The position numbers and the translations under genes are program-made. A stretch of 39,391 nt of DNA from Flavobacterium sp. ASW18X (lineage in GTDB: Bacteria; Bacteroidota; Bacteroidia; Flavobacteriales; Flavobacteriaceae), in NCBI RefSeq assembly GCF_005144745.1, contig NZ_SWKK01000026.1:1-39391 (forward strand). Reading direction: 5' to 3'. The number at the start of each line of letters is the position of its first letter. Position 1 is the first letter of the stretch. Of this stretch, positions 1 through 8,865 are shown one piece after another. The notes beneath the pieces are model-generated. The model was not told the origin of the DNA. It worked only from the letters and a program-made list of their open reading frames with translations, and made no database searches.

Positions 1-64
1 TAAAATAAGCTACAGTTCTAACACGAAGCAGTTTAGTTTTTAGTTAATTTATTCAGTTTGTGGG

Positions 65-92
65 AACCCCGGCTTTTAGCCGGGGTTTTTTA
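65..92 (+). terminator. Intrinsic terminator of an upstream gene
   Basis: A perfect 10-bp stem (AACCCCGGCT / AGCCGGGGTT) with a 3-base loop is followed by a run of T. It ends a transcript coming from before the window. The stem is symmetric enough to work in both directions, but the T run favours the plus strand. Confidence 0.85.
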
Positions 93-178
93 GTTTTAAT
101 CGGTATTAAAATTTACTGCTTTGCCCTCTATCCCTTGTAAATGCTTTAAATTGCGGTGCTAATAGCATTTTTTATCGC

Positions 179-1150
179 ATGAAGTCTCAAAACCAAAGTC
201 GCCATTCTTTGCAAATTTTCGTATTAGGGGCAGCATTTATTTTAAACGTTTGTACCACATTGGCGCAGAATCAAATGCCCAAGGTAGTTGGTGGCACCTT
301 AGAACGATTAGAGAATTTTAAGTCAGAATACGTCACAGCAAGAAATGTAGATATCTGGTTGCCAAAAGGCTACTCAAATAAGAATAAATATGCAGTGCTT
401 TATATGCATGATGGTCAGATGTTGTATGATGCAGATATGGCATGGAATAAACAAACTTGGAATGTAGATGATATTGCATCAGAACTATTAAAAGAGAATA
501 AGGTAAAACCATTTATTGTGGTGGGCATTCATAATGGGGGTGCCACTAGGCACCCAGATTATTTCCCTCAAAAGCCTTATCAATCGCTAAGCATTGCAGA
601 AAAAGATACCGTTACGGCACAATTAAAGGCGTCTACTCACGTAAAATCTGGAGACTTCACTCCCAATTCAGATAATTATTTAAAGTTTCTTGTAAAAGAA
701 TTGAAACCCTATATTGACCAAAAATTTTCGGTAAAAACCAATAGAAAAAACACCTTTATTGCCGGTAGTAGTATGGGTGGATTAATTTCTATGTATGCTA
801 TAAGTGAGTATCCTAAAGTATTTGGTGGGGCCATCTGCATGTCTACCCATTGGGTAGGGACGTTCAATTTGGATAATAATCCCATGCCAAGTGCTTTTTT
901 ATCCTATTTAAAAGAAAATCTTCCTAATCCTAGAAAGCATAAAATTTATTTTGATTGTGGCGATAAAACTTTAGATGCCTTGTATCCAGAAATACAAGCC
1001 AAAGTAGATGTAGTGATGAAACAACATGGCTATAAATCGAAAAACTGGCAAACCCGTTACTTTCCGGGAGAAAATCATAGCGAAGATGCATGGCAAAACC
1101 GTTTTTCAATTCCATTGAAGTTTATGTTAGGAACAAACGAGAAGAATTAG
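179..1150 (+). CDS. Secreted alpha/beta-hydrolase, putative esterase family
   Basis: The protein of 323 residues starts with a signal peptide (hydrophobic stretch about residues 11-28, ending ...LAQ) and so is exported. The rest reads as the putative-esterase (esterase D / IroE-like) alpha/beta-hydrolase family. The nucleophile elbow G-S-S-M-G puts the serine at residue 198, an acidic turn follows (FDCGDKTLD, about 258-266), and the histidine is in GENHSEDAW (H300), giving a complete Ser-Asp-His triad. An oxyanion-type segment MHDGQ lies near residue 76. Homologues cleave siderophore, feruloyl or acetyl esters, and the sequence does not tell which substrate applies. It stands alone after the terminator at 65-92. 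The next gene is 63 bp away and unrelated. Confidence 0.85.
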   Translation: MKSQNQSRHSLQIFVLGAAFILNVCTTLAQNQMPKVVGGTLERLENFKSEYVTARNVDIWLPKGYSNKNKYAVLYMHDGQMLYDADMAWNKQTWNVDDIASELLKENKVKPFIVVGIHNGGATRHPDYFPQKPYQSLSIAEKDTVTAQLKASTHVKSGDFTPNSDNYLKFLVKELKPYIDQKFSVKTNRKNTFIAGSSMGGLISMYAISEYPKVFGGAICMSTHWVGTFNLDNNPMPSAFLSYLKENLPNPRKHKIYFDCGDKTLDALYPEIQAKVDVVMKQHGYKSKNWQTRYFPGENHSEDAWQNRFSIPLKFMLGTNEKN

Positions 1151-1213
1151 TTTGGTTCAGCTTGGTGTTGTCGGTTTAGAATAATACGGTAAAATGGTTT
1201 AAATATATAAGGC

Positions 1214-1654
1214 ATGAAGCATACCATATCCACAATAACTAAGACGGAATATAGCCAAGTGGTAAGGGTGTGGGAAGCCGCTGTTAGGGCTACCCACCAT
1301 TTTCTAAAAGAGGAAGATATCGCTTATTTTAAGCCATTAATTTTAAATACTTATTTAGATGCTGTTGAGGTAAGCTGTGTTAGAAACAGTCAGAATGTAA
1401 TACTAGGGTTTTCGGGAGTTGCAGCTGATGGCATAGAAATGTTATTTGTGCATCCAGAATATCATGGGCAAGGCATAGGTAAAGCTTTACTTACACATGC
1501 AATTACGTATTTCAAGGCAACTAAAGTTGATGTAAATGAACAAAACCCCCAGGCGGTAGGTTTTTATGAAAAATTTGGATTCAAAACTGTGAAAAGGTCG
1601 CCCTTAGATGCCTCGGGAAAACCTTATCCCATATTACATATGGAATTAAAGTAA
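1214..1654 (+). CDS. GNAT family N-acetyltransferase, YjaB-like
   Basis: This 146-residue protein is a single GNAT domain. The acetyl-CoA pyrophosphate-binding loop is HGQGIGKALL (residues 84-93), preceded by the beta-4 strand IEMLFVHPE. The C-terminal part, with VNEQNPQAVGFYEKFGF and GKPYPILHMEL, strongly resembles E. coli YjaB, an acetyltransferase of uncertain physiological substrate. It is cytoplasmic, with no signal peptide. The gene sits 63 bp after the esterase and 61 bp before the VOC gene on the same strand. The spacing is too wide to call an operon with confidence. Confidence 0.87.
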   Translation: MKHTISTITKTEYSQVVRVWEAAVRATHHFLKEEDIAYFKPLILNTYLDAVEVSCVRNSQNVILGFSGVAADGIEMLFVHPEYHGQGIGKALLTHAITYFKATKVDVNEQNPQAVGFYEKFGFKTVKRSPLDASGKPYPILHMELK

Positions 1655-1715
1655 ACAAAGCATGCTTTGGAGAGAAACATGAGAATTACAAAACAGCTAT
1701 GCAATCATTATTGAT

Positions 1716-2096
1716 ATGAATCTTAACCAAATAACGGTCCCTTCTTTAGATTTAAATAAGTCCATTCCCTTCTACAAAGTGCTAGGATTAGAGTTAATTG
1801 TAAAAGCTCTTCCGCATTATGCCCGATTTGTCTGTCCAGTTGGCAATGCCACATTTTCATTGCATTTAGTAACGGAATTGCCAAAAGGAGAAGGGGTGTA
1901 TGTTTATTTTGAGTGTGATGATTTAGAGGCTAAGGTGACTAGTCTAATAAACAAAGGTTTCGTTTTTGATGTAGCGCCAGTAGACCAATCTTGGTTGTGG
2001 AGAGAAGCGCGTCTTAAAGATGTAGATGGCAACCAAATAATTCTCTACTATGCAGGTGAAAATAGGATAAATCCACCATGGAAAATCACAGAGTAA
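1716..2096 (+). CDS. VOC (glyoxalase/bleomycin-resistance fold) protein
   Basis: A 126-residue single VOC module: MNLNQITVPSLDLNKSIPFYKVLGLEL at the start and DVDGNQIILYYAGE near the end are typical of the two beta-alpha-beta-beta-beta repeats. The usual metal ligands are not obvious: the first strand carries Gln where a His is common (NQITV), and the last strand reads QIILYY without the usual Glu. It may therefore be a binding protein or a non-canonical enzyme. Function is unknown. It converges on the GntR regulator gene, 61 bp away. Confidence 0.82.
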   Translation: MNLNQITVPSLDLNKSIPFYKVLGLELIVKALPHYARFVCPVGNATFSLHLVTELPKGEGVYVYFECDDLEAKVTSLINKGFVFDVAPVDQSWLWREARLKDVDGNQIILYYAGENRINPPWKITE

Positions 2097-2110
2097 AAGA
2101 ATAACGCCTA

Positions 2111-2126
2111 GCTTAAAAAGTTAAGC
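2111..2126. terminator. Weak hairpin between convergent genes
   Basis: GCTTAA-AAAG-TTAAGC, a 6-bp stem with a 4-base loop, lies between the convergent VOC and GntR genes. It has no clear T run, so a role as bidirectional terminator is only suggested by its position. Confidence 0.3.
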
Positions 2127-2157
2127 AACAGTGTTCAATGAAACCCATCAACTTTTA

Positions 2158-3174
2158 TTAAAGCGAGTTGCGTAAGATGACATTGGTCGTATTTGGTTTT
2201 TGTTCCATTTTACCAGTCAATATCATATTGGCAGTATCTACCCCCATTTTTTTAAAGTCTGTAGAAATTACCGTTATACCACCATCCAACACTTCTTTTG
2301 TAGTGGTATCGTTGTAGCTAATAAGTCCCACTTGGTTACCTAATTGCCATCCGTTACTACGGGTAAGTTTAATAATATCTACCAAATCCCGGTCATACGC
2401 ATCTATGGTTATGTACAAATTGCCAGCTTCAAAAGCTACAGGATCAACCCTATGGTGTATTTCTGATTTTAATTGATAATCCTTGCAAAACTTTTTAAAA
2501 CCAGAGGTAATAAACGGGGCATGAGGTGCATTTTCATGGGTAATAAGAATATAGCGCTGATACTTTTGTACTAATTCTAGATTGTCCTTGAGGGCGTTGT
2601 AAATATCATTCTGAAAATCTTGAAAAATCATACCAGAATCTTTAGAAGCAGAAGACTCCTGCTTATCAATGAGAATAACTTTTTCTTCTGGAAGTTTTTT
2701 CAAAGTTTCTTTTAGGAGCTTAGCATCGTCCAAATAGGTAGTGATAACAAAATGACTATAGTTTTTAGCATTTTGTGCTATAAGGTTTGCAAATACCTGT
2801 GGATTTTGATGATGAAAAAATAAGTCAACCTTGGCTTTACTACCCAGCTTTAATCGCATAGAATTGTACAAATCTTCCTTAAAGGGGGTAAACTTATCCA
2901 ATAGAAGAAATATGCTATACTCTTGTTCTGCAACTACATCGGTAACAAAGTAGCCAATTTTGTCAACTGCTCTCACAATCCCTTTTTCACTTAAATAGGC
3001 AAGTGCTTTAAATACGGTTTCTCTACTAAAGCTAAACTCCTTAGATAATTTGTTTACAGAAGGCAGTTTTTGATTCATACCCAATTTGCCATCCTGTATC
3101 TGTTTGGTAATAGCCTCTGCTAGCCTAAGATATTTGGGTTTTTTAGAGTCAGATTCTAGTGTAATGTCTACCAT
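2158..3174 (-). CDS. GntR-family regulator with sugar-binding-protein-like effector domain
   Basis: The protein has 338 residues. Residues about 10-78 form a GntR winged helix (QKLPSVNKLSKEFSFSRETVFKALAYLSEKGIV, with the helix-turn-helix at SVNKLSKEFSFSRETVFKAL). Residues about 85-338 resemble a LacI-type periplasmic-binding-protein fold (VGLISYNDTTTKEVLDGGITVIS near the end is typical). This is the architecture of AraR-like sugar-responsive repressors. It is divergent from the symporter-FAD-sulfatase-GH operon with 256 bp between start codons. The likely role is to control that operon and perhaps itself in response to a sugar released from the galactan. The effector cannot be read from the sequence. 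Confidence 0.88.
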   Translation of the reverse strand: MVDITLESDSKKPKYLRLAEAITKQIQDGKLGMNQKLPSVNKLSKEFSFSRETVFKALAYLSEKGIVRAVDKIGYFVTDVVAEQEYSIFLLLDKFTPFKEDLYNSMRLKLGSKAKVDLFFHHQNPQVFANLIAQNAKNYSHFVITTYLDDAKLLKETLKKLPEEKVILIDKQESSASKDSGMIFQDFQNDIYNALKDNLELVQKYQRYILITHENAPHAPFITSGFKKFCKDYQLKSEIHHRVDPVAFEAGNLYITIDAYDRDLVDIIKLTRSNGWQLGNQVGLISYNDTTTKEVLDGGITVISTDFKKMGVDTANMILTGKMEQKPNTTNVILRNSL

Positions 3175-3338
3175 GTAAACGTTGGGATTGCTTAGCCATT
3201 ATGGACTTCAAAAATAAGAGTAAAAGATGATAATGCTTTTTAAGACCTTTTGAAACAAAAACTAAATTGATATATCTCTTCTGTACTGAAGAATATTAAA
3301 ATAAATGGTTTAATTATTGACACTTATTTGTTTTTAGT

Positions 3339-3369
3339 TTTGAATTGATACAAATATAGCATTTATTTG
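3339..3369 (+). promoter_or_regulatory. Candidate promoter of the galactan operon
   Basis: TTTG at 3339-3342 is followed after 19 bases by TTTATTTG (3362-3369), one mismatch from the Bacteroidota -7 consensus TAnnTTTG. The spacing lies within the usual 17-23. Transcription would start near 3375, giving a leader of about 55 bases before the symporter start codon at 3431. Confidence 0.55.
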
Positions 3370-3372
3370 TAT
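3348..3372. promoter_or_regulatory. Palindromic operator candidate for the GntR regulator
   Basis: A perfect inverted repeat, ATACAAATA-N7-TATTTGTAT, lies between the divergent regulator and operon. It covers the spacer and -7 element of the plus-strand promoter. On the minus strand it also contains a perfect TAnnTTTG (TATATTTG, complement of 3351-3358), which could be the -7 element of the regulator gene. One bound dimer could thus block both promoters. Assignment to this regulator is inferred from position. Confidence 0.55.
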
Positions 3373-3430
3373 TAAAACCAGACTAGACCAGACCAGATTA
3401 ATTAAATAGGCTAGCCTTATACCTTAAACC

Positions 3431-5074
3431 ATGACAACCTTAGACTACGTAGTTATTTTCGTATTTACCTTTTTGGTAGTCCTTGCCGGTATTTCCTTTG
3501 GTAAAAGTGGCAAGGACATGAAAAGCTATTTTGCCGCAGGAGGTGCTGTGCCTTGGTCTATAAGTGGACTTTCTTTGTATATGAGTTTCTTCTCTGCAGG
3601 AACCTTTGTAGTTTGGGGTTCAATTGCCTATAAAATGGGTTGGGTGGCTATAACCATACAATCCTTAATGTGTCTGGGAGGTTTTTTAGTAGCGTATTTT
3701 ATAGCTCCTAAATGGCGTAAAACAAATGTTTTAACCGCTGCAGAATTTGTACGTAGAAGATTAGGAGAACGCACGCAAAAACTCTACACCTTAATTATTC
3801 TAATACTTTCTCTGGCATATACGGGAGCTTTTCTTTATCCAGTAGCAAAAATTGTTTCAGTTTCTACCAATTGGCCTATTAATGCATGTATTATTGGTTT
3901 GGGCTTGCTGGTACTATTGTATACGGTAGTGGGCGGACTATGGGCAGTGATTATTACAGATGTATTACAATTTGTAATACTAACTGTAGTAGTAGCCATA
4001 GTAGTAATCCTAGCCTTAAATAATGTGGGCGGTATTAGCGGTTTTATAGCTAAAGCGCCAGAGGATTTTTGGAGTTTAACTGGGGGTGAGTATAGTTGGA
4101 AGTTCATGTTGGCATTTGCCGTTTATAATACCGTATTTATTGGGGGTAATTGGGCGTATGTGCAACGTTATACTAGTGTAAAAACGCCAAAAGATGCCAA
4201 AAAAGTAGGGTTAACATTTGGTTGGTTGTATTTGGTGAGTCCTTTAGTGTGGATGCTTCCACCTATGATTTACAGAATTATAAATCCCAATTTAGAAGGT
4301 GGTTTGGGGGCAGAAGAAGCCTATATGCTTATGTGCAAAGAGGTGTTGCCCATGGGGATGTTAGGCCTAATGCTTGGCGGTATGGTATTTGCCACCGCAA
4401 GTAGTGTAAATACGACCCTAAATTTGGCAGCGTCTATCATCACTAATGATGTGTTTAAACCATGGAAACCCAATACTAGTGATAAACAATTAATGTCAGT
4501 AGCTAAAATTTCTACCTTGTTGTTTGGGTTGGGTACTATTGCAGTAGCTTTGTTGGTTCCCTCTCTAGGTGGCATTGTAAATGTAGTTTTGAGTGTCGGA
4601 GCGGTAACAGGCTGTTCCTTGTATGGTCCACCCATCTGGGCACTATTCTCTAAACGTGTTACAGGCAGGGCGGTTTTGGCCATCACTTTGATAAGTTTAG
4701 CCCTAAATATACTGGTGTTACTAATTTCCCCTTTAAATAGAGCTAATGAAATGCTTTTAGGGGCTGTACTGCCGTTTCTACTGCTGGGTTTGTATGAAGG
4801 ATACCTTGTTCAAAAAGGTAAAAAGACAAGTCTGGAGTATAAAAATTACCAACTACTAAAAGAGAAGAATACCCTTGTAACCGAATCAAATTCAGGTCAA
4901 AACGAATTTGGACTCAAAATATTAGGCAATACGCTAGCTGCGGTAGGTTTTTTAATTGTGGTTCTGGCATTTTTTGGAAATAATAGTGCTGTGTTAATAG
5001 CGTGCATGGGCGTATTAATATTGGTAGTTGCTGCACTCATACATCCTTCAGTTAAAATTATTAGCAAAGCATAA
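3431..5074 (+). CDS. Sodium/solute symporter (SSS family), sugar-type
   Basis: The 547-residue polytopic inner-membrane protein has about 13-14 hydrophobic segments, the normal size for the SSS family (SGLT/PutP fold). The start MTTLDYVVIFVFTFLVV lies in the first membrane helix. A conserved TM8-like segment, ATASSVNTTLNLAASIITND (about residues 320-340), carries the Ser/Thr pattern of the sodium-binding site. Members in carbohydrate operons import monosaccharides or short sugars with sodium. As the first gene of the operon it probably brings galactose or anhydrogalactose released by the lipoprotein enzymes into the cytoplasm. The next gene follows after 4 bp. The substrate is inferred from context. 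Confidence 0.92.
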   Translation: MTTLDYVVIFVFTFLVVLAGISFGKSGKDMKSYFAAGGAVPWSISGLSLYMSFFSAGTFVVWGSIAYKMGWVAITIQSLMCLGGFLVAYFIAPKWRKTNVLTAAEFVRRRLGERTQKLYTLIILILSLAYTGAFLYPVAKIVSVSTNWPINACIIGLGLLVLLYTVVGGLWAVIITDVLQFVILTVVVAIVVILALNNVGGISGFIAKAPEDFWSLTGGEYSWKFMLAFAVYNTVFIGGNWAYVQRYTSVKTPKDAKKVGLTFGWLYLVSPLVWMLPPMIYRIINPNLEGGLGAEEAYMLMCKEVLPMGMLGLMLGGMVFATASSVNTTLNLAASIITNDVFKPWKPNTSDKQLMSVAKISTLLFGLGTIAVALLVPSLGGIVNVVLSVGAVTGCSLYGPPIWALFSKRVTGRAVLAITLISLALNILVLLISPLNRANEMLLGAVLPFLLLGLYEGYLVQKGKKTSLEYKNYQLLKEKNTLVTESNSGQNEFGLKILGNTLAAVGFLIVVLAFFGNNSAVLIACMGVLILVVAALIHPSVKIISKA

Positions 5075-5078
5075 TAAC

Positions 5079-7364
5079 ATGATAAAAGAAAAAGCAACAG
5101 CTTCTAGAAAAACAAAACAGGTAGCGCTAACAACCCAATTTGCTGTGGTAGGCGGCGGTCTTTCTGGTGTGTGTGCAGCGATAACGGCCGCACGTTCTGG
5201 AATTAAAGTGGTGCTATTACAAGATAGACCAGTGCTCGGGGGTAATGCTTCTTCAGAGGTTCGTTTATGGAGTCTGGGAGCTACCTCTCATATGGGGAAT
5301 AATAATAGATGGAGTAGGGAAGGTGGTTTAATTAACGAGATTCTATTAGATAATTTAAAGCGAAATAAAGAGGGTAACCTCTTGATTTTTGATACCATTT
5401 TACTGGAAAAGGTATACAATGAGGAAAACATTACCTTAATACTAAATACAGCGGTTTATCAGGTAGATAAAACGGGAGATACTAAAATAGCTTCCGTTAC
5501 AGGGTTTTGCAGCCAAAATTCTACCACCTATACGGTTAGCGCACCCATATTTTGCGATGCTTCTGGAGATGGTATAGTGGCCTTTATGGCAGGAGCCTCT
5601 TTTAGAATGGGTGCAGAGGATAAAGAGGAGTTTGATGAAGGTTTTGCGCCAAACATAAACGATTACGGTAACCTTCTAGGGCATTCTTTATATTTCTACA
5701 CAAAGAATACAGACAAGCCGGTAGCGTATACACCACCGTCTTTTGCAATTACCAATGCTAACGAGCTGCCGCGAATTAAAAACTACACCTTGGGTGACCA
5801 TGGTTGTCAGTTGTGGTGGGTAGAATATGGTGGGCGATTAGATACCATACACCAATCAGAAGATATCAAATTTCAACTTTGGAAAGTGGTTTATGGAATT
5901 TGGGACTATATAAAAAATAGTGGTGAATTTCCAGAGGCTGCCAACCAAACTTTAGAATGGGTAGGTACCATTCCTGGAAAACGAGAAAGTAGAAGATTTG
6001 AGGGTGATTTTATGTTGTCCCAAAAGGATGTGGTAGCGCAAAGAGATTATGAAGATGCGGTAACTATTGGTGGTTGGGCATTAGATTTGCACCCTGCAGA
6101 TGGGGTGTACTCCAAGCATAGCTCGTGTACACAATGGCATAGTAAAGGGGTTTATACCATTCCTTATCGTAGTTATTACGCCAAGGATTTAGATAACCTG
6201 TTTTTGGCGGGTAGAATCATCAGTGCTACCCATGTTGCTTTTGGTTCTTCTAGGGTTATGCTTACCTGTGCCCATGGAGGACAAGCGGTAGGTAAAGCGG
6301 CAGCTCTAAGTTTGGAAAAAAAATGCACGCCAAAAGAGATTTATACCAAGGGTTATGTTGCGGAATTACAACTAAGACTCAATAGAGATGGTCAAGGAAT
6401 TCCCAGAGTTGCAATTGTAGATAAGGACGATAAAATACAAAGCGCACAACTCAAGGCATCTTCCACCTTACAATTGCAAGGATTTAGACCTAATAGTGAA
6501 TGGCAACATTTGATTTTTAGCACGGCCCAATTGCTACCCTTGCAAGCCAATACTTTATATAACTTTTCCATTACGGTTGATGCCTTAGAAAAAACAGTGC
6601 TACACGTCGTTTTCAAAATTAGTGGAAGCACTAAGCATTTTACACCAGATGTAATCGTAGAAGAACAGCAAATTAGTTTAGAAAAAGGGCAGCAATGTAT
6701 TCATTTTTCGAATCTTAATAAGTTGCCAGATGCTACTTATACGTATCTCTGTTTTATGAAGAATGATAAAGTACGGCTACAACTTTCTGACGATAGAATA
6801 ACTGGCGTGATGACGGTTCAAAATAAAATAAACAAAGCAGTATCTAATTACGGTAGGCAAGACCCGCCAGCAGGGATAGCAATAGATAGCTTTGAGTTTT
6901 GGACGCCAGAGCGTAGGCCAAAGGGTAAGAATTTAGCCCTTTCTTGGGATAAAGCCTTACGTGTTTTTGAAACACGAAATTTAAAAGATGTAAGTAATAG
7001 GCCAGAACCAACAGGGGAAACTCATGCTTGGGTAGCTTCTTGGGAAGATGAGCAGCCGCAAGTAACTATTAGTTGGCCATCACCAGAGAAGATTCATGAA
7101 CTACGCTTGTATTTTGATTGTGATTATGATCACGCCTTAGAGTCCGTTTTAATGCAGCATCCAGAAAGTGAAATTCCCTTTGTAGTTAGTGATTATACCA
7201 TCTTTGATGGTAATGGCAACTTGCTTAAAAAGGTTGCAGGTAATCATCAAGGTATGAACATACATATTTGGAAAAGCGGTATAACAACAGATACGCTTGT
7301 TATAAAATTTAAACAAAGTAATGCTACTATTCCTGTGTCTTTATTTAAGATATGGGCTAGGTAA
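5079..7364 (+). CDS. FAD-dependent oxidoreductase with C-terminal beta-sandwich domains
   Basis: The start at 5079 (MIKEKATASRK) is preferred because an in-frame ATG at 5028 would overlap the symporter. The product has 761 residues and no signal peptide, so it acts in the cytoplasm. A Rossmann dinucleotide-binding motif, GGGLSG (25-30), is followed by the acidic end of strand 2 (VVLLQDRPVLGGNASSE), as in the FAD_oxidored family (PF12831-like). A second FAD contact region is near DNLFLAGRIISATHVAFGS. After about residue 440 comes a beta-rich segment and then a galactose-binding-like sandwich at the C-terminus (HAWVASWEDEQPQVTISWP to KIWAR). The substrate is unknown. Its place between transporter and sulfatase suggests oxidation of an imported sugar or oligosaccharide. 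Confidence 0.85.
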   Translation: MIKEKATASRKTKQVALTTQFAVVGGGLSGVCAAITAARSGIKVVLLQDRPVLGGNASSEVRLWSLGATSHMGNNNRWSREGGLINEILLDNLKRNKEGNLLIFDTILLEKVYNEENITLILNTAVYQVDKTGDTKIASVTGFCSQNSTTYTVSAPIFCDASGDGIVAFMAGASFRMGAEDKEEFDEGFAPNINDYGNLLGHSLYFYTKNTDKPVAYTPPSFAITNANELPRIKNYTLGDHGCQLWWVEYGGRLDTIHQSEDIKFQLWKVVYGIWDYIKNSGEFPEAANQTLEWVGTIPGKRESRRFEGDFMLSQKDVVAQRDYEDAVTIGGWALDLHPADGVYSKHSSCTQWHSKGVYTIPYRSYYAKDLDNLFLAGRIISATHVAFGSSRVMLTCAHGGQAVGKAAALSLEKKCTPKEIYTKGYVAELQLRLNRDGQGIPRVAIVDKDDKIQSAQLKASSTLQLQGFRPNSEWQHLIFSTAQLLPLQANTLYNFSITVDALEKTVLHVVFKISGSTKHFTPDVIVEEQQISLEKGQQCIHFSNLNKLPDATYTYLCFMKNDKVRLQLSDDRITGVMTVQNKINKAVSNYGRQDPPAGIAIDSFEFWTPERRPKGKNLALSWDKALRVFETRNLKDVSNRPEPTGETHAWVASWEDEQPQVTISWPSPEKIHELRLYFDCDYDHALESVLMQHPESEIPFVVSDYTIFDGNGNLLKKVAGNHQGMNIHIWKSGITTDTLVIKFKQSNATIPVSLFKIWAR

Positions 7365-7409
7365 ACATTGGTTATGCAGAAAAAATGTGTTTTAAATAAG
7401 TCCGCTAGA

Positions 7410-8858
7410 ATGGTTAAGCAATTTGTAATTTTTAGTTGCTTGGTATTTGTGCTTTTGGCATGTAAAAAGATAAAAGAAAATACAAAGGAAACAGCTAAGC
7501 CTAACATTGTCTGGATACTCTTAGAAGACTGGAGCCCAGATTTATCTTGTTATGGAACCAAAGGAATCCATACCCCTTTTACAGACCAATTAGCCGCAGA
7601 GGGCGTGCGGTATACTAATGCATTTTGTACAGCACCAGTGTGTTCTACATCGCGCTCGGCAATGATAACGGGTTACCACCAAAATTATATTGGCGCTCAA
7701 ATGCATCGTACTGTGAAGGAAGATAAAAAGCTTTTACCACAGGGTATTACGCCTATACCTGTTTTGTTGCAGAAGGCGGGCTACCATACAGCCCTGATGA
7801 GGTCAAACAAAACCGATACTAATTTTAGAGATGCCTTGGGTTTTCAGTCTGATGATTGGGACAACCGTAAGGATAATCAGCCATTTTTTGCGCAAATCAC
7901 GCTTACCGGAACGCATAGAAGGTGGCGTAGAGATGCTGATAACCCAATACCGATAGATTCAGTAGAACTTCCTCCCTATTACGTAGACACGCCATTTGCA
8001 AGACGCGATTGGGCAAATGGCTTGGAGCAAATGCAGTTATGTGATAAGGAAGTCGGAGAGATATTGCAACGATTAGAGGATGAAAACCTAACAGAAAATA
8101 CATTAGTAATTTTAATCGGGGATAATGGCAGATGTCACATACGTGGCAAGCAGTTTTTGTACGACCCCGGTATTCAAGTGCCACTTATCGTGAGGTGGCC
8201 TGCGAAAATTAAGAAGGGTTCTGTAAAAAAAGAATTAGTACAAACGCTAGATATTACCGCCACTATTTTAGATGTGGCCGGTATAAAACCTGCTAGGCCC
8301 CTACATGGCACTTCGCTTTTAGACCAGAAAAGAAAGGAAAGGTCTTACATCTTCGCTGCAAGAGACAGAATGGGTAAAACACATGATGCTATGCGCACCA
8401 TTCGTTCTAAAAAATATAAACTAATACACAATTTAATGCCAGAAAGGGCTTGGTTGCAGTATAGCGGTTATAAGGAAGATAACTACCCCATGTTGGCAGA
8501 AATGAGCGTATTGTATTTAGAAGGAAAGTTAAATGCAGACCAAGCAAAGTTCTTTGCACCAACCAAGCCAGAATATGAGTTGTACGATATTCAAAAAGAC
8601 CCATACGAACTGCAAAATCTTGCAGATGATAAAGGATATGCGGATATAAAAACGCAATTGCTAACCGATTTAGAGTTATGGCGAAAGGAAATTAAGGATG
8701 AAGGAGTTACAGAAGAATTTAGAAACGGTGGATTATCGGCAAACTATCCTACAAGAACTTTAGAGGAGTGGAGAGCGCGTTATAATGCATGGAAACCCTA
8801 TGTAAATAGAGCACCAGATAAAGCGGTAAGCCACCCTTTTTCTGCCATAGAACAATAG
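7410..8858 (+). CDS. Lipoprotein sulfatase (family S1, formylglycine type)
   Basis: The start at 7410 gives a clean lipoprotein signal (MVKQFVIFSCLVFVLLAC, lipid-bearing Cys18). An ATG 42 bases upstream (7368) would only lengthen the N-terminus. The active-site signature is C-S-T-S-R (Cys78) followed by SAMITG. The Cys would be converted to formylglycine, but Thr replaces the usual Pro or Ala at the third position. Metal-ligand regions are LLEDWSPD near the start and GDNGRCHIRGK in the middle. The variant signature and the segment SAMITGYHQNYIGAQMHR recall the heparan-N-sulfatase-like branch, yet context points to desulfation of galactan oligosaccharides in the periplasm or at the cell surface. 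The maturase is not in this window. Confidence 0.9.
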   Translation: MVKQFVIFSCLVFVLLACKKIKENTKETAKPNIVWILLEDWSPDLSCYGTKGIHTPFTDQLAAEGVRYTNAFCTAPVCSTSRSAMITGYHQNYIGAQMHRTVKEDKKLLPQGITPIPVLLQKAGYHTALMRSNKTDTNFRDALGFQSDDWDNRKDNQPFFAQITLTGTHRRWRRDADNPIPIDSVELPPYYVDTPFARRDWANGLEQMQLCDKEVGEILQRLEDENLTENTLVILIGDNGRCHIRGKQFLYDPGIQVPLIVRWPAKIKKGSVKKELVQTLDITATILDVAGIKPARPLHGTSLLDQKRKERSYIFAARDRMGKTHDAMRTIRSKKYKLIHNLMPERAWLQYSGYKEDNYPMLAEMSVLYLEGKLNADQAKFFAPTKPEYELYDIQKDPYELQNLADDKGYADIKTQLLTDLELWRKEIKDEGVTEEFRNGGLSANYPTRTLEEWRARYNAWKPYVNRAPDKAVSHPFSAIEQ

Positions 8859-8865
8859 ACTAAAA

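Noticed and set aside
3378-3397. Short CCAGA repeats between the palindrome and the symporter gene
   Set aside because: Three imperfect 5-base units are too few and too short to call an operator array or a repeat.
4321-4686. Long open frame on the minus strand inside the symporter gene
   Set aside because: It lies wholly within a well-supported membrane-protein gene, has no recognisable domain, and reflects the codon pattern of the plus-strand gene.
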